Part shown: positions 44,799 through 54,048 of the stretch, piece after piece | How the letters are laid out: each line of letters begins with the position of its first letter | Position numbering within the stretch: the stretch's first letter is position 1 | Source: Candidatus Desulfovibrio gallistercoris | GTDB lineage: Bacteria; Desulfobacterota; Desulfovibrionia; Desulfovibrionales; Desulfovibrionaceae | NCBI GenBank assembly: GCA_019118745.1 | Contig: DWYJ01000037.1 | Coordinates: 38,489 to 102,488 of the forward strand | Length of the DNA stretch: 64,000 bases | Direction of reading: 5' to 3' | Program-made: the position numbers and the translations under genes | Notes under the pieces: generated by a model | What the model saw: only the letters and a program-made list of their open reading frames with translations | What the model was told of the DNA's origin: nothing | The model's database searches: none

Positions 44799-45944
44799 TC
44801 AGATCAGCGCCTCGCGCGCGGCGCGGCAGACGGTCTCCACATCCTCGCGGCTCAGACCGGGGTGCAGGGGCAGGGTCACCAGCTCGTCGTAGAGTTGTTC
44901 ACACACGGGCAGCGGCGGAGCGGCGAAAAAGCTGTGCAGGTGGTTGGGCTTGTAATGCACGCCCGTGGGGATGCCCTGCGCCTCCAGCGCGACCTTGAAG
45001 GCCTCTTTGCGGCCGTCCAGGATGCGGACGGGCAGGATATGCGGGACGACGAAATCTTCCGGGTCCGTTTCCAACAGGGCCAGATGCGGCAGTCCGCCAA
45101 GCAGGGAGGCGTACTGCGCGGCAAGCTCCCTGCGGGCCGGGATGAACTCCGGCTCCAGGCGGGCAAGCTGCACGCGGCCGATGGCGGCCATGATGTTGCT
45201 GAGGTGGAAGCGCCAGCCAAGGCGCTTGATGTCCGGCGTCCAGGTGCGCGTCCCGGCGTAGCGGGAGCGGGTATCGCCCTCCACGGCAAGCAGCCGGGCG
45301 TCGGCGGCCCGCTGGGCGCACTCCCGGTCAAAAGCCACGAGACAGCCGCCCTCGCCGCTGGTGATGTTCTTGATGCCGTCGAAGCTGAAGCACACGAGGT
45401 CGCCGAAACTGCCGATCTTCCGGCCATGATGGCGGCAGCCGAAGGCGTGGGCCGCATCCTCGATGACGCGCAGCCCCTTGCGGCGGGCGAAGTCGTACAC
45501 TTCGTCCAGGTGCCAGGGATTGCTTGCGTAATGTACCGGCATGATGGCGATGGCGTCGCCGTCCAGCCGTTTTTCGGCGTCGCGGAGATCCAGCGTGCCG
45601 GTCTGCGGCAGCACGTCGCAGGCGACGGGCAGGCAGCCCGCGGCCACGATGGCCTGGAAGGAAGCCACGAAGGTCAGGGAAGGGACCAGTATCTTGGGGA
45701 CAGCGCCCTGCCGGCCGGGCAGACGGCTTTCGGCCTGCAGGCTGTCCACAGCCAGGGTCAGCGCGGCCGTGCCCGTATTGGTGGTGATGACCTGCCAGGG
45801 TTCCACGCCGAGCCAGGCGGCCAGCTCTTCCTCAAAGCGGCGGGTCTCGGCCCCCATGCCCAGATAGCCGTCCTCCTCGATGACGCGCCGTACGGCCTCG
45901 GCCTCGGAGGCGCCCACGATGGAACGCGATAGACGCATTTGCAT
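44799..45944 (-). CDS. DegT/DnrJ/EryC1-type PLP aminotransferase
   Basis: The 381-residue protein belongs to the sugar nucleotide aminotransferase family. TTNTGTAALTLAVDSL is the cofactor phosphate site, VIEDAAHAFGCRHHGRKIGS contains the ring-stacking Asp/His region, and SFDGIKNITSGEGG carries the PLP Lys. It likely makes an amino sugar for surface polysaccharide, used by the adjacent glycosyltransferase in the same unit. The start at 45944 (MQMRLSR) has GGAGGAC five bases upstream; the GTG at 45956 overlaps that site. Confidence 0.88.
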   Translation of the reverse strand: MQMRLSRSIVGASEAEAVRRVIEEDGYLGMGAETRRFEEELAAWLGVEPWQVITTNTGTAALTLAVDSLQAESRLPGRQGAVPKILVPSLTFVASFQAIVAAGCLPVACDVLPQTGTLDLRDAEKRLDGDAIAIMPVHYASNPWHLDEVYDFARRKGLRVIEDAAHAFGCRHHGRKIGSFGDLVCFSFDGIKNITSGEGGCLVAFDRECAQRAADARLLAVEGDTRSRYAGTRTWTPDIKRLGWRFHLSNIMAAIGRVQLARLEPEFIPARRELAAQYASLLGGLPHLALLETDPEDFVVPHILPVRILDGRKEAFKVALEAQGIPTGVHYKPNHLHSFFAAPPLPVCEQLYDELVTLPLHPGLSREDVETVCRAAREALI

Positions 45945-46051
45945 ACTGTCCTCCACAGGGATGGAATGGATACCTGCATATCCTCTAATAGCCTTGGGGG
46001 CAAGCCTTGCCCTAGGCGCCCCGCGTCTGTGCGCAGGCCCCGCCGCCCAGC

Positions 46052-46074
46052 AAAAAGGGCGGCCGGAGCCGCCC
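46052..46074 (-). terminator. Rho-independent terminator after chemoreceptor 1
   Basis: GGGCGGC, CGGA loop, GCCGCCC, followed on the minus strand by TTTTT. It lies 25 bases after the stop codon. Confidence 0.88.
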
Positions 46075-46098
46075 TCATGCGTTCCCTCTCAGGGATCG

Positions 46099-48177
46099 TC
46101 AGCTGTGCTTCATCTCGCTGATGAGCTTTTCCAGTCGCTTTGCCTGTTCGCTCAGGTTGTTCACGGCCTGGGCCGCCTGCGTCATGGCCTGCGCCGTTTC
46201 CGTGGACATGTCGTTGACCTGCACGATGGACTGATTGATCTGCTCGCTGGCCGCGGACTGCTCCTCGCTGGCCGTGGCGATGGCGCGCACCTCATCGGCG
46301 GTCGTCTCCGCATCGGAAACGATCTCGGTGAGGGCCGTGCCGGACTTGTTGGCCAGCTTGGTGGCCTGGTCGATCTGTTCCACGGCCCTGTCCACGCCTT
46401 CCATGCTCTTGGCCGTGCTCTGCTGGATGGCGCTGATGGCGCTGCCCACCTCGGAGGTGGAGGCCATGGTCTTTTCGGCCAGCTTGCGCACCTCGTCGGC
46501 CACCACGGCGAAGCCGCGCCCGGCCTCGCCGGCGCGGGCCGCCTCGATGGCGGCGTTGAGCGCGAGCAGGTTGGTCTGGTCCGCGATGTCGGAGATCACG
46601 CCCATGATGGCGCTGATGGCGCGGGCATGCTCATTGAGCTGGTGCATGTCGTCCTTGAGGCGCAGGGTCTGCTGCTGCGTTTCCTGGATGCTGACCAGCG
46701 CCTGCTGCACCACGGCGGCCCCGTCCTCGGCCTTGTGCCGGGTCTCGGCGGACATTTCCGAAGCGGCGGAGGCGTTGCGCGCCACTTCCTGCACCGTGGA
46801 ATTCATCTGGTTCATGGCCGTGGCGGCTTCGGCCAGCCGCTGGGCGGACTCGGAGGCCGTCACGTCCGAACGGCTGATATGGGCCGAGAGCTGGGTCGCG
46901 GCGGCGGAGATGATGTCCACCACCTCGGTCAGCTGGCTTGCCGCGCTCTGCATGCCGTCGCGGCGGGCAAGTTCGGCATGCCTGGCCGCGTCTTCGGCGC
47001 GCGCCGTGGCGGCCTTGGCCTCTTCGGTGGCCTTGATGGCCTCACGGGCCTTGGCCTCGCTCTCGCCCAGCAGACGGCGGAGGCCGTCCATCATATGTCG
47101 TACCCCGCGGGCCACGACGCTGATCTCGTCGCCGCGCCGCTCCGCCTGATCCAGGGCCTCGGTGGTGTCGGAGGAGAGTTCCAGATCCCCGCCGGCAGCC
47201 TGTTCCACCACGCGGGAGCAGACGCCCAGGGGCCGCGTGATGCCGCGCGCCATGATGAAGATGATGGCCGACACCAGCAGGGCCAGCCCCACGGCAAGTA
47301 CGATGACGAGCGTGCGCAGGGTATGTATCCTGGCAAGCGTCTCCGCTTCATCCAGTTCTATGCAGCAGTACCAGTTCTCGCTGGGCATGAGGCGGAAATA
47401 CAGGATCTTTCTGTCGCCTTCGTCCGTGGTGAATTCGATGCGGCCGGCGTCCTTGCCCTGCATGGCCTTGAACTGTTCGCTGGCGGCATCGTTGCGGCCG
47501 AGCTGCGCGGGGTCATTGTGCAGGATGACCTGGCCATCGGCGCTGTAGACATAGGCGCTGCCCTTGCTGCCGGGCTTGATGCGGCCCAGGAGCATCTGCG
47601 AGAGCTGGGCATTGTCCAGCCCCGCAAAGAACACCCCGGTGTATTCCTTGCCGTCCTTCACGGGTACGCCCACGACGGTATTGAGCCGGCCCGTGTCCTT
47701 GCTGATGTAGGTGCCGATGCTGGCCTTGCCTTCCAGACCGGCCTTGACATAGGCCCGGTCGCCCACGTTGGAGTCCCGCAGCTTGTCCGGGGCGTCCGTG
47801 GCGTCATTGCGGCAGCCCAGCAGGATGCCGTCCGGGGCCACCACACCACAGATGGCGATGCCGGTGGTCGTCTTGATGTAATACGCCAGGAGCGAGTCCA
47901 CATCGGCGATATCCTGCTCGTCCTTGATGCCGTTGGCATAAAAACGCAGGGTCTCCAGGATGCGGATGTTCTGGGCGGGCATCTCCATGCCCTGCCGCAG
48001 CGTCCTGAACAGCATGTCCGTGCCGATCTCCTGCGCGACGAGCAGCGTGGGGATATCGCTTTCGATCTGCTCCATGAGAGCGGATGAGGCATTCCGATAA
48101 CTCACGCTCCCCAGGATGATGAGCCCGATGAGCGCAGGGCAGAGGATGGTTAGCGTCATTTTCGTAAAAAGCTTCAT
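46099..48177 (-). CDS. Methyl-accepting chemotaxis protein 1
   Basis: The 692-residue inner-membrane receptor has TM1 ([17 protein letters not shown]), a periplasmic Cache-type sensor of about 250 residues ([20 protein letters not shown] is the typical second Cache module), TM2 ([20 protein letters not shown]), a HAMP-like linker, a long coiled coil and the highly conserved tip [20 protein letters not shown] that binds CheA and CheW. No C-terminal CheR-tethering pentapeptide is present (it ends SEMKHS). AAGGA precedes the ATG. It lies 61 bases after cheW and probably shares its sigma28 promoter. Ligand unknown. Confidence 0.93.
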   Translation of the reverse strand: MKLFTKMTLTILCPALIGLIILGSVSYRNASSALMEQIESDIPTLLVAQEIGTDMLFRTLRQGMEMPAQNIRILETLRFYANGIKDEQDIADVDSLLAYYIKTTTGIAICGVVAPDGILLGCRNDATDAPDKLRDSNVGDRAYVKAGLEGKASIGTYISKDTGRLNTVVGVPVKDGKEYTGVFFAGLDNAQLSQMLLGRIKPGSKGSAYVYSADGQVILHNDPAQLGRNDAASEQFKAMQGKDAGRIEFTTDEGDRKILYFRLMPSENWYCCIELDEAETLARIHTLRTLVIVLAVGLALLVSAIIFIMARGITRPLGVCSRVVEQAAGGDLELSSDTTEALDQAERRGDEISVVARGVRHMMDGLRRLLGESEAKAREAIKATEEAKAATARAEDAARHAELARRDGMQSAASQLTEVVDIISAAATQLSAHISRSDVTASESAQRLAEAATAMNQMNSTVQEVARNASAASEMSAETRHKAEDGAAVVQQALVSIQETQQQTLRLKDDMHQLNEHARAISAIMGVISDIADQTNLLALNAAIEAARAGEAGRGFAVVADEVRKLAEKTMASTSEVGSAISAIQQSTAKSMEGVDRAVEQIDQATKLANKSGTALTEIVSDAETTADEVRAIATASEEQSAASEQINQSIVQVNDMSTETAQAMTQAAQAVNNLSEQAKRLEKLISEMKHS

Positions 48178-48238
48178 GCGGACATCCTTTCGCGAATGGG
48201 GGGAAGATGACGTCGAACCTCAGGGGGCAAGCTCACGA

Positions 48239-48703
48239 TCAAAGGCTGTCGATATCCAGATGCGACATGAGGCGGTCCAGATCGAGCAGGATGAGCAGGC
48301 GCTCGTCCAGTTTGCCGACGCCACGGATATATTCGGAGCCGATGCCGGCCACGACCGGCGGCGGGTCCTCCACGGTGGACGAGGGGATGCGCAGCACCTC
48401 GGAAACGGCGTCCACGAGGAAGCCCACGATCTTCTGGTCGAACTCCATGACCACGATACGCGTTTGCGGCGTCGGCTCCTGGACGGGCAGACTGAAGCGC
48501 GAGCGCATGTTGACCACGGGGATGACCTTGCCGCGCAGGTTGATGACCCCGTCGATATAGACAGGCGCGCGCGGCACGGGGGTTATCTGCATCATGCGGA
48601 TGATTTCCTGCACGGCCAGAATATCCACCCCGAACTCTTCTTCGCCGATGTGAAAGGTCACAAGTTGCAGGAGACCGTCTTCACGGGAAATTTCCTGGCT
48701 CAT
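48239..48703 (-). CDS. cheW: Chemotaxis coupling protein CheW
   Basis: CheW links chemoreceptors to the kinase CheA. The 154-residue protein is a single CheW domain: LLQLVTFHIGEEEFGVDILAVQEI at the start, VPRAPVYIDGVINLRGKVIPVV in the middle and RLLILLDLDRL at the end. The start at 48703 has GGAGGAAAT upstream; the longer track ORF is not needed. It leads a cheW-receptor unit behind a sigma28-type promoter. Confidence 0.95.
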   Translation of the reverse strand: MSQEISREDGLLQLVTFHIGEEEFGVDILAVQEIIRMMQITPVPRAPVYIDGVINLRGKVIPVVNMRSRFSLPVQEPTPQTRIVVMEFDQKIVGFLVDAVSEVLRIPSSTVEDPPPVVAGIGSEYIRGVGKLDERLLILLDLDRLMSHLDIDSL

Positions 48704-48746
48704 ATTTCCTCCAAGCAAGCCGTTATATCCGATGGCACTTCTAATC

Positions 48747-48773
48747 TTATCGGCGCGGCGGTGACGAATATTA
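48747..48773 (-). promoter_or_regulatory. Sigma28-type promoter for cheW
   Basis: The minus strand has TAATATTC, 11 bases, GCCGATAA; the -10 box is a perfect FliA match. The predicted start is near 48740, about 37 bases before cheW. Confidence 0.7.
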
Positions 48774-49060
48774 GGCATGGGGCGACGGGACCCGTCTTTC
48801 CGGCGGCTCTCCCCGGTCTTGCGCAAGGCCGCCCCAGGAACCGGCGTCACGCAGCATGCCAGAGTCCCCCTCGCAGGTCGAGAAAAAAGCGCAGTTCCCG
48901 GCACTGGGCCGTGCCGTCATTTTTCGTTCAGCTACTTGAATTTTTAAAAAATTTGCGCTCAAAAAATAGTCAGTAATTTTTCATATAGTCTATTAAAGCG
49001 ATGATACTGTCTGGAATATTTTCCGTTTGGACTATACAGCATTTCAAACAAAAAAACTCT

Positions 49061-49196
49061 AGAGCATTTTCCTTTGAAATGCTTCGCGCTTCAAACCATA
49101 CGGCTTGGCGTTTCGCGCAACACCGCGGTTTTTCCGCTCACTTTGGGCCGGGCGCACTGTGCAGCCCCCTCGCGTTCTACCTTTTTCAAAGATAAA
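49061..49196 (-). repeat. Family B four-hairpin repeat, copy 6 (inverted)
   Basis: AGAGCATTTTCCTTTGAAATGC to TTTTTCAAAGATAAACCAC, diverged. Just upstream (49016-49055) lies a further degenerate fragment (TTTTCCGTTTGGACTATAC). The stretch 48900-49060 is AT-rich with no gene. Confidence 0.75.
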
Positions 49197-49468
49197 CCAC
49201 GCTAAAATGGGAGCGGGGCGTGACAAGCCCGACCACCAGCCCTTCCGGCGTAGTGATGCCGGTCTGGTCCTTGGTGGAAGAGGGGACGCTCATGCTTCTG
49301 GAGGCCGGATCTTTCCCGGCCCTGAGGCTTCGGGCGGTTCCGCACCGCCTTCATTCTCATAGACGACGCCGTCCGCTGCCGCATGACGCTTCCCCTGTTC
49401 GGAAAGCATACATACGGCTGCGGACGGCGTTCGCCCTGCCGGTCCCCGCCATGCGCCGGCAGGGACTC
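49197..49468. other. Unassigned 270-base segment between two inverted repeats
   Basis: It holds only short, overlapping frames. On the minus strand a frame ending YENEGGAEPPEASGPGKIRPPEA runs into an ATGA overlap with a short frame MSVPSSTKDQTGITTPEGL. These may be remnants of a gene cut by the flanking B repeats; I cannot identify a family. Confidence 0.25.
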
Positions 49469-49617
49469 TTAGGGCATTTTCCGTTTGAAACGTTTCACGT
49501 TTCAAACCATACGGTCTGACGTTTCGCGGAAAAAACGCGGTTTTTCCGCCTACTTTCGGCCGGGCGGCGCTGTGCCGCCGCCTCGCGTTTTCTCTTTTTC
49601 AAAGACAAAACGCTCTA
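49469..49617 (-). repeat. Family B four-hairpin repeat, copy 7 (inverted)
   Basis: AGGGCATTTTCCGTTTGAAACG to CAAAGACAAAACGCTCTA. The four palindromes are well preserved, including GTTTGAAACGTTTCACGTTTCAAAC. Confidence 0.88.
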
Positions 49618-49642
49618 AAACCTCCTGCAATCAATCAGGAGG
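49617..49642 (-). terminator. Rho-independent terminator after chemoreceptor 2
   Basis: CCTCCTG and CAGGAGG pair around an eight-base loop; TTTT follows on the minus strand, contributed by the edge of repeat B7. Confidence 0.75.
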
Positions 49643-49667
49643 GCAGGAGTCAAAGCGGCATTGCGGA

Positions 49668-51764
49668 TCACTGCCGCTTCATATCCTCGATAAGCGCTTC
49701 CAGCCGCTGCGCCTGCGCGGCGAGGGAGGAAACGGCCTGCGCGGCTTCGCGCATGGCCTGCGCCGTCTTGTCGGACATGTCGTTGACCTGCACGATGGAC
49801 TGATTGATCTCCTCGCTGGCCGCCGACTGCTGCTCGCTGGCCGCCGCGATGGCCCGCACTTCGTCCGCCGTGGTCTCGGCATCGGTAACGATCTCGTGCA
49901 GGGCCACGCCGGACTGGTTGGAGAGCTCCGTGGCCTGTCCGATCTGGGCCACGGCCTTGTCCACCCCTTCCATGCTCTTGGTGGTGCTGTGCTGGATGGC
50001 GCTGATGGCGCTGCCCACTTCGGAGGTGGAGGTCATGGTCTTTTCGGCCAGCTTGCGCACCTCATCGGCCACCACGGCGAAGCCGCGGCCGGCCTCGCCG
50101 GCACGGGCCGCCTCGATGGCGGCGTTGAGCGCGAGCAGGTTGGTCTGGTCCGCAATGTCGGAGATCACGCCCATGATGGCGCTGATGGAGCGGGCGTGCT
50201 CATTGAGCTGCTGCATGTCTGTACGCAGCACCTCGGCCACTTCCTGCACGCGTTCGATGCTGTCCACGGCCTGCTGCACCACCACGGCCCCGCGTTCGGC
50301 CTTGCTGCGCGTCTCGGCGGACATCTTGGAGGCGTCGGAGGCATTGCGCGCCACCTCCTGCACCGTCGCGTTCATCTCGTTCATGGCCGTAGCCGCTTCA
50401 GCCAGCCGCTGCGCCGAGTCGGACGCCGTATGGTCGGACTGCTCGATCTGCGCCGACAGCTGGGTGGACGCGGAGGTGATGATGCTCACGACCTCCTCCA
50501 GCTGGGTCGCGGCGGCATACATGCCTTCGCGCTTGGCGTTTTCGGCGCGCTGGGCGGCCTCTTCGGCGCGGGCCGTGGCGGCCTTGGCCTCTTCCGTGGC
50601 CTTGAGAGCTTCAGAAGTCTTGTTCTCGCTTTCCTGCAGCAGATTCTTGATGCTCTGCACCATCTCGCGGATGCCGCTCGCGAGGACGCTGATCTCGTCG
50701 CCCCGCTGTTCGGCCTTGCCAAGCTCGGCGTTTTCGACAGCCGACGTTTCCAGATTGCCCTTGGCGGCATGCGCCACCAGTTCGGAGCAGACCCGCAGCG
50801 GACGGGCGATGCCGCGCGCGGTGACCAGGATGATGGCGCCGACGACCAGCACCAGCACGAGCACCAGGGCCAGCACCTGGAACAACAGATCGCGGGCGGG
50901 CTTCATGACTTCGGTCTTGTCCAGCTCCACGCAGATGACCCAGCCCTGATTGGGCATGGTCTCAAAGTAGACGATCCGGGTGAAACCGTCCTTGTTGACG
51001 TATTCCAGCTGGCCCTGCTGCTTCTTCAGCATCTCCTGCACATGGGGCAGCGCGCTCTCGTCAGCGCCGATGCGGGCCGGGTCGCTGTGCATGATGGCCT
51101 CGCCTTCAGGATTATAGACATAGGCCGCCCCGAACTCGCCCAGGCGCACAGCGCCAAGGATGCTCTTGCTGAGATCGATGTTGTTCATGCCCGCATAAAA
51201 GACGGCCATGACCTGGCCGTCCTCCTGCTTGACGGGCAGGCTGACGATGGAGGTCGTCTCGCCGGTGGCGCGGCTTTTGTAGGTGCCGAGGCTCTCCCTG
51301 CCCTGCAGGCCGGACTTGATGTAGGGCCGGTCGCCCATGTTCTTGCCGAGCAGATTGCCGGGCTCGTCCCGCCCGGAGATGCGGTGCAGCACCACCGTGC
51401 CGTCCTTGACCACCACACCGCAGGTATTGATGGACTTGGTGACGTCGATGTAATAGCGCAGGGACTCGTTGGCGCTGTCGAAATACGTCTTGAGCTCGTT
51501 GCCCGTCACGCCCGCCTCATGGGCTTCCAGGAAATAGACGATGCGCTGGTTTTCCACAGGCATATACATGCCCTGGCGCAGCGTGGTGAAAAAGTTGTCG
51601 ATGCCGATCTTGAGGGTATTCAGCACCACAGGCGCGTCATTGTTGATCTGATTGTAGATGGCACGGGCGGAACTGGAATAGCCCATACCGGCAAGGATGC
51701 ACAGCCCAAGCAGGGCGGGCACCAGAATAAAAAGGATCATCCGGCCTTGCAGTTTCAGTTTCAT
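49668..51764 (-). CDS. Methyl-accepting chemotaxis protein 2
   Basis: The 698-residue receptor has the same layout as receptor 1: TM1 ([19 protein letters not shown]), a periplasmic Cache-type sensor with [22 protein letters not shown]2 ([18 protein letters not shown]), HAMP-like linker, coiled coil and the signalling tip [20 protein letters not shown]. The cytoplasmic half is almost the same as in receptor 1, while the sensor half is much less similar. AGAGG lies eight bases before the ATG. It is a single-gene unit with a sigma28-type promoter and its own terminator. Confidence 0.93.
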   Translation of the reverse strand: MKLKLQGRMILFILVPALLGLCILAGMGYSSSARAIYNQINNDAPVVLNTLKIGIDNFFTTLRQGMYMPVENQRIVYFLEAHEAGVTGNELKTYFDSANESLRYYIDVTKSINTCGVVVKDGTVVLHRISGRDEPGNLLGKNMGDRPYIKSGLQGRESLGTYKSRATGETTSIVSLPVKQEDGQVMAVFYAGMNNIDLSKSILGAVRLGEFGAAYVYNPEGEAIMHSDPARIGADESALPHVQEMLKKQQGQLEYVNKDGFTRIVYFETMPNQGWVICVELDKTEVMKPARDLLFQVLALVLVLVLVVGAIILVTARGIARPLRVCSELVAHAAKGNLETSAVENAELGKAEQRGDEISVLASGIREMVQSIKNLLQESENKTSEALKATEEAKAATARAEEAAQRAENAKREGMYAAATQLEEVVSIITSASTQLSAQIEQSDHTASDSAQRLAEAATAMNEMNATVQEVARNASDASKMSAETRSKAERGAVVVQQAVDSIERVQEVAEVLRTDMQQLNEHARSISAIMGVISDIADQTNLLALNAAIEAARAGEAGRGFAVVADEVRKLAEKTMTSTSEVGSAISAIQHSTTKSMEGVDKAVAQIGQATELSNQSGVALHEIVTDAETTADEVRAIAAASEQQSAASEEINQSIVQVNDMSDKTAQAMREAAQAVSSLAAQAQRLEALIEDMKRQ

Positions 51765-51895
51765 GGACAGCCTCTCAGGGTATCGTTAAGAGAAATCAAG
51801 CGAACCTGTTTTCCGTAACGCACGAGAAAGCTGCCGAGGGGCAGGGGGGGCCAACCTCAGACGCACGGAAGAAAAGGACATGGACTCATTCTTTC

Positions 51896-51922
51896 TTATC
51901 GGCCAGAGGCCTGTAAAGTTGA
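51896..51922 (-). promoter_or_regulatory. Sigma28-type promoter for chemoreceptor 2
   Basis: The minus strand has TCAACTTT, 11 bases, GCCGATAA (6 of 8 and 8 of 8). The leader would be about 125 bases. Confidence 0.7.
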
Positions 51923-51988
51923 GTCTCGCAAACAATATTTACCTATCGCTTCTGCCTGCCGGACACGACGTATGGCGGCAGGAAAGCA

Positions 51989-52018
51989 GAAAGGGGAGCC
52001 AGGCTCCCCTTTCTTTTT
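51989..52018 (-). terminator. Terminator after ilvD (bidirectional shape)
   Basis: GAAAGGGGAGCC and GGCTCCCCTTTC are a perfect inverted repeat with a one-base centre. The plus strand has the better T run (TTTCTTTTT), the minus strand TTTCTGCTTT. Only ilvD points into it. Confidence 0.75.
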
Positions 52019-52054
52019 CTATGAACAGCCTGCTGGATCAGGAAGCCCGCCTTT

Positions 52055-53737
52055 TCACACCGGCTTGTACATGGCGCCGCTGTCGGCGGAGCTGACCATA
52101 TTGGCGTAGCGCCGCAGCACGGGATAGGGGCACTCCTTGCGCGGAGGCGTCAGCTCTGCGCGCCGCCGGGCCAGTTCGGCCTCGTCCACCAGCAGCTCCA
52201 GACGGCGGTTGGGGATGTCCACAAGGATGCGGTCCCCGTCGCGCACCAGGGCGATGGGGCCGCCGTTGGCCGCTTCCGGCGAGATGTGGCCGATGGCCGC
52301 GCCGTTGGTGCCGCCGGAGAAGCGCCCGTCGGTGAACAGCGCCACATCCTTGCCCAGCCCCATGCCGGTGATGGCCGCCGTGGGCGAGAGCATCTCGCGC
52401 ATGCCCGGCCCGCCGCGCGGCCCCTCATAGCGCACCACCACGCCGTCGCCGGGCTTGATCTTACCGTCGAGGATGGCCCGCATGGCGTCTTCCTCACTAT
52501 CGAAAACGCGGGCCGTGACTTCGCGGCACATCATCTCCGGCGCCACGGCGGACTGCTTGACCACCGCGCCGTCGGGCGCCAGCGAACCGCGCAGGATGGC
52601 GATGCCGCCTTCTTTCGAGTAGGCATTCTCCAGCGGGCGGATGACTTCGGGATCGAGGATGCGGGCATGGCGCTCCGCGAGGTTCTCGCCCACGGTCTTG
52701 CCCGTCACGGTCAGGCAATCCTTGTGGATGAGACCCAGCTTGTCCAGTTCGCTCATGACCGCCGGGATGCCGCCGGCGTTGTCCAGATCCACCATGTAAT
52801 GCTGCCCGGCGGGCGAGAGCTTGCAAAGGTTGGGGGACTTGCGGCTCACCTCGTCAAAGACGGAAAGGTCGATGTCCAGCCCGGCTTCATGGAAGACCGC
52901 GGGCAGGTGCAGGGTGGTGTTGGTGGAGCAGCCCAGGGCCATGTCCACGGCGATGGCGTTCTCCACCGCGCCGCGCGTCACGATGTCACGGGGCAGGATG
53001 TGCCGATCCAGGAGCTCCATGACCCGCATGCCCGCCTGCTTGGCCAGCCGGATGCGGGCGGCGTGCACGGCCGGGATGGTGCCGTTGCCGGGCAGGGCCA
53101 CGCCGATGGTCTCGGCCAGGCAGTTCATGGAGTTGGCCGTGAACATGCCCGCACAGGAGCCGCAGCCGGGGCAGGCGCGCTCTTCCCAGCGGGCGAGCTC
53201 CTCTTCCGTCATCTGGCCGTTGCGCACGCGGCCCACGCCTTCGAACACGGTGATGAGGTCGCCCTTGCGCGCCGTGTCCAGACTGCCGGGCAGCATGGGC
53301 CCCCCGGACACGAGCACGGACGGGATGTTCAGGCGCATCATGGCCATGAGCATGCCGGGCACGCACTTGTCGCAGTTGGGGATGAAGACCAGCGCATCGA
53401 AGGCATGGGCGCGGGCCATGATCTCGATGGAATCGGCGATGAATTCCCGCGACGGCAGGGAAAAGCGCATGCCCTCATGGTTCATGGCGATGCCGTCGCA
53501 AACGGCGATGGCGGGGAACTCCAGCGGGGTGCCGCCCGCCATGCGGACGCCCGCCTTGACCGCCTCGGCCAGCTTGCCGAGGTGGAGGTGCCCGGGCACG
53601 ACCTCGCTGGCCGCGTTGACCACGCCCACCAGCGGGCGCTCCATTTCCTCGCGGGTCAGTCCCAGAGCGTACAAGAGAGAACGATGCGGGGCCTTTTCCA
53701 GCCCGGCCTTCATTTTTTTGCTGCGGCTTTCGTCCAT
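52055..53737 (-). CDS. ilvD: Dihydroxy-acid dehydratase
   Basis: IlvD dehydrates dihydroxy acids in valine, isoleucine and pantothenate precursor synthesis. The 560-residue protein has the iron-sulfur cluster cysteines in [12 protein letters not shown] and [20 protein letters not shown], and [21 protein letters not shown] near the end, all diagnostic for IlvD rather than Edd. The start at 53737 (MDESRSKK) has AAAGGATGGC upstream. A family B repeat ends only about 14 bases before the start codon, so the promoter lies inside or beyond the repeat. It supplies ketoisovalerate to PanB, encoded elsewhere in the window. Confidence 0.96.
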   Translation of the reverse strand: MDESRSKKMKAGLEKAPHRSLLYALGLTREEMERPLVGVVNAASEVVPGHLHLGKLAEAVKAGVRMAGGTPLEFPAIAVCDGIAMNHEGMRFSLPSREFIADSIEIMARAHAFDALVFIPNCDKCVPGMLMAMMRLNIPSVLVSGGPMLPGSLDTARKGDLITVFEGVGRVRNGQMTEEELARWEERACPGCGSCAGMFTANSMNCLAETIGVALPGNGTIPAVHAARIRLAKQAGMRVMELLDRHILPRDIVTRGAVENAIAVDMALGCSTNTTLHLPAVFHEAGLDIDLSVFDEVSRKSPNLCKLSPAGQHYMVDLDNAGGIPAVMSELDKLGLIHKDCLTVTGKTVGENLAERHARILDPEVIRPLENAYSKEGGIAILRGSLAPDGAVVKQSAVAPEMMCREVTARVFDSEEDAMRAILDGKIKPGDGVVVRYEGPRGGPGMREMLSPTAAITGMGLGKDVALFTDGRFSGGTNGAAIGHISPEAANGGPIALVRDGDRILVDIPNRRLELLVDEAELARRRAELTPPRKECPYPVLRRYANMVSSADSGAMYKPV

Positions 53738-53750
53738 GATGCCATCCTTT

Positions 53751-53893
53751 AGCATTTTCAGTTTGAAACGCTTCCCGTTTCAAATCATACGGCCTGGCGT
53801 TTCGCGGAAAAAACGCGGTTTTCCCGCTCACTTTCGGCCGGGCGGCGCGGTGCCGCCGCCTCGCATTTTGCTTTTTCAAAGGCAAAATGCTCT
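53751..53893 (-). repeat. Family B four-hairpin repeat, copy 8 (inverted)
   Basis: AGCATTTTCAGTTTGAAACGC to TTTCAAAGGCAAAATGCTCT. It fills most of the ilvD-flippase gap; 53894-54011 shows only a short GC hairpin (CCGGCCGCCGGCCGG) and no gene. Confidence 0.88.
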
Positions 53894-54011
53894 TGTGCTG
53901 AAAAAACAGTGTCGTCCGGCCGCCGGCCGGACCGGCTTTTTTGTACGGCAAAAGCCCGGCCTTGGGAAGGGCCGCCCCAGCCGTCCTGCCGTGGGCCTGC
54001 GGCAAATCTCC

Positions 54012-54041
54012 TTGAAATGCCCGGTGGAAGTCGGCTAGTCT
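54012..54041 (+). promoter_or_regulatory. Weak promoter before the flippase, probably leaderless
   Basis: TTGAAA, 18 bases, TAGTCT, ending 7 bases before the ATG. The arrangement CGGCTAGnnTG...CCATG closely resembles the one before rimO. Confidence 0.35.
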
Positions 54042-54048
54042 GGGGCCC

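Noticed and set aside
49105-49519. Plus-strand ORFs of 85-99 residues between cheW and receptor 2
   Set aside because: They run through the B repeats and have no family resemblance or good ribosome sites.
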